5,289 nucleotides of DNA from an uncultured Beijerinckiaceae bacterium. Lineage in GTDB: Bacteria; Pseudomonadota; Alphaproteobacteria; Rhizobiales; Beijerinckiaceae. The stretch covers positions 1 to 5,289 of the forward strand of contig CALMGA010000149.1 in the NCBI GenBank assembly GCA_937863205.1. The letters are read 5' to 3'. Positions 5,137 through 5,289 of this stretch are shown piece after piece. Under the pieces are notes generated by a model that worked only from the letters and a program-made list of their open reading frames with translations, was not told the origin of the DNA and did not search any database. Each line of letters opens with the position of its first letter. The first letter of the stretch is position 1. The translations under genes were made by a program, and so were the position numbers.

Positions 5137-5289
5137 GAGGGTGTTACGGACTGAGTTAAGGGCCAGATCTGTGGGATGGCTTTTTCCTACTCCTACAACA
5201 CCCCCAGCGATTGCTCGGAAGAAGAGTGGGCGTTCGTGGCGCCCGACCTCACCCTGCTGCCCGAGGACGCCGGACAGCGCCGGCACGAC
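5137..5289 (+). mobile_element. Left end of an IS5-family insertion sequence (partial)
   Basis: The element is recognised by its transposase start at 5176. A plausible left terminal inverted repeat begins GAGGGTGTTACGGACTGAG at 5137, the GAGGGTGTT-type end common in this IS group. The boundary is an estimate because the right end is outside the window and neither the partner repeat nor a target duplication can be checked. It lies about 65 bases downstream of the gloB stop and beyond the hairpin, so gloB is undisturbed. Confidence 0.6.
5176..5289 (+). CDS. IS5-family transposase, N-terminal part (runs off the window)
   Basis: An ATG at 5176 opens a frame that stays open for 38 codons to the window edge. 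The product starts MAFSYSYNTPSDCSEEEW and continues through a segment ending LLPEDAGQRRHD. This matches the N-terminal domain (DUF4096-type) of IS5-family DDE transposases abundant in Methylobacterium, where S-x-x-E-W and the PxxxGxxRxHD region precede the catalytic core. The DDE residues lie beyond the window, so whether the gene is intact cannot be judged. There is no strong Shine-Dalgarno, although GTGGG lies just before the ATG, as is usual for weakly translated transposases. It reads in the same direction as gloB, beyond its hairpin. Confidence 0.82.
   Translation, partial: MAFSYSYNTPSDCSEEEWAFVAPDLTLLPEDAGQRRHD

Overview
The window is high-GC DNA, with codon third positions dominated by G and C, and looks like a chromosome segment of an alphaproteobacterium. 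A Methylobacterium/Methylorubrum-type organism is my best guess, based on overall protein style, the split ccmCDG cluster and the IS5-type transposase at the end. That assignment is inference, because no marker gene is present. Most of the window is ordinary core metabolism and I do not see a new defence or mobile system.

Layout, left to right. (1) The 3' part of a short-chain dehydrogenase runs off the left edge on the + strand. It has an Asp-Tyr-Lys catalytic arrangement like pteridine reductase/FolM rather than the usual Ser-Tyr-Lys. (2) It converges, 15 bases apart, with a minus-strand cytochrome c maturation cluster read ccmC, ccmD, ccmG. The small ccmD gene (55 codons, GTG start) lies between the other two and appears to overlap ccmG by a GTGA junction. 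(3) Upstream of ccmC on the same strand are a DUF4112 membrane protein gene and a class I SAM-dependent methyltransferase gene. The DUF4112 gene lies between two near-identical direct repeats of about 19 bases. (4) A lower-GC, roughly 680-base region separates the methyltransferase from the divergently transcribed gloB (hydroxyacylglutathione hydrolase). It holds no gene I can confirm, but it does hold a possible decayed minus-strand frame and some short repeats. (5) gloB ends in a terminator-like hairpin. The left end of an IS5-family element follows, with the first 38 codons of its transposase running off the right edge.

Functionally, CcmC, CcmD and CcmG act at the cytoplasmic membrane and periplasm. 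CcmC/CcmD deliver haem to the CcmE chaperone (not in the window), and CcmG reduces the apocytochrome CxxCH cysteines before haem attachment. GloB acts in the cytoplasm, completing methylglyoxal detoxification by hydrolysing S-D-lactoylglutathione. The methyltransferase and the DUF4112 protein have no assigned substrate. The SDR probably reduces a pterin or folate-like compound. No ccmA, ccmB, ccmE, ccmF or ccmH is present, so the cytochrome c maturation genes must be dispersed in this genome.
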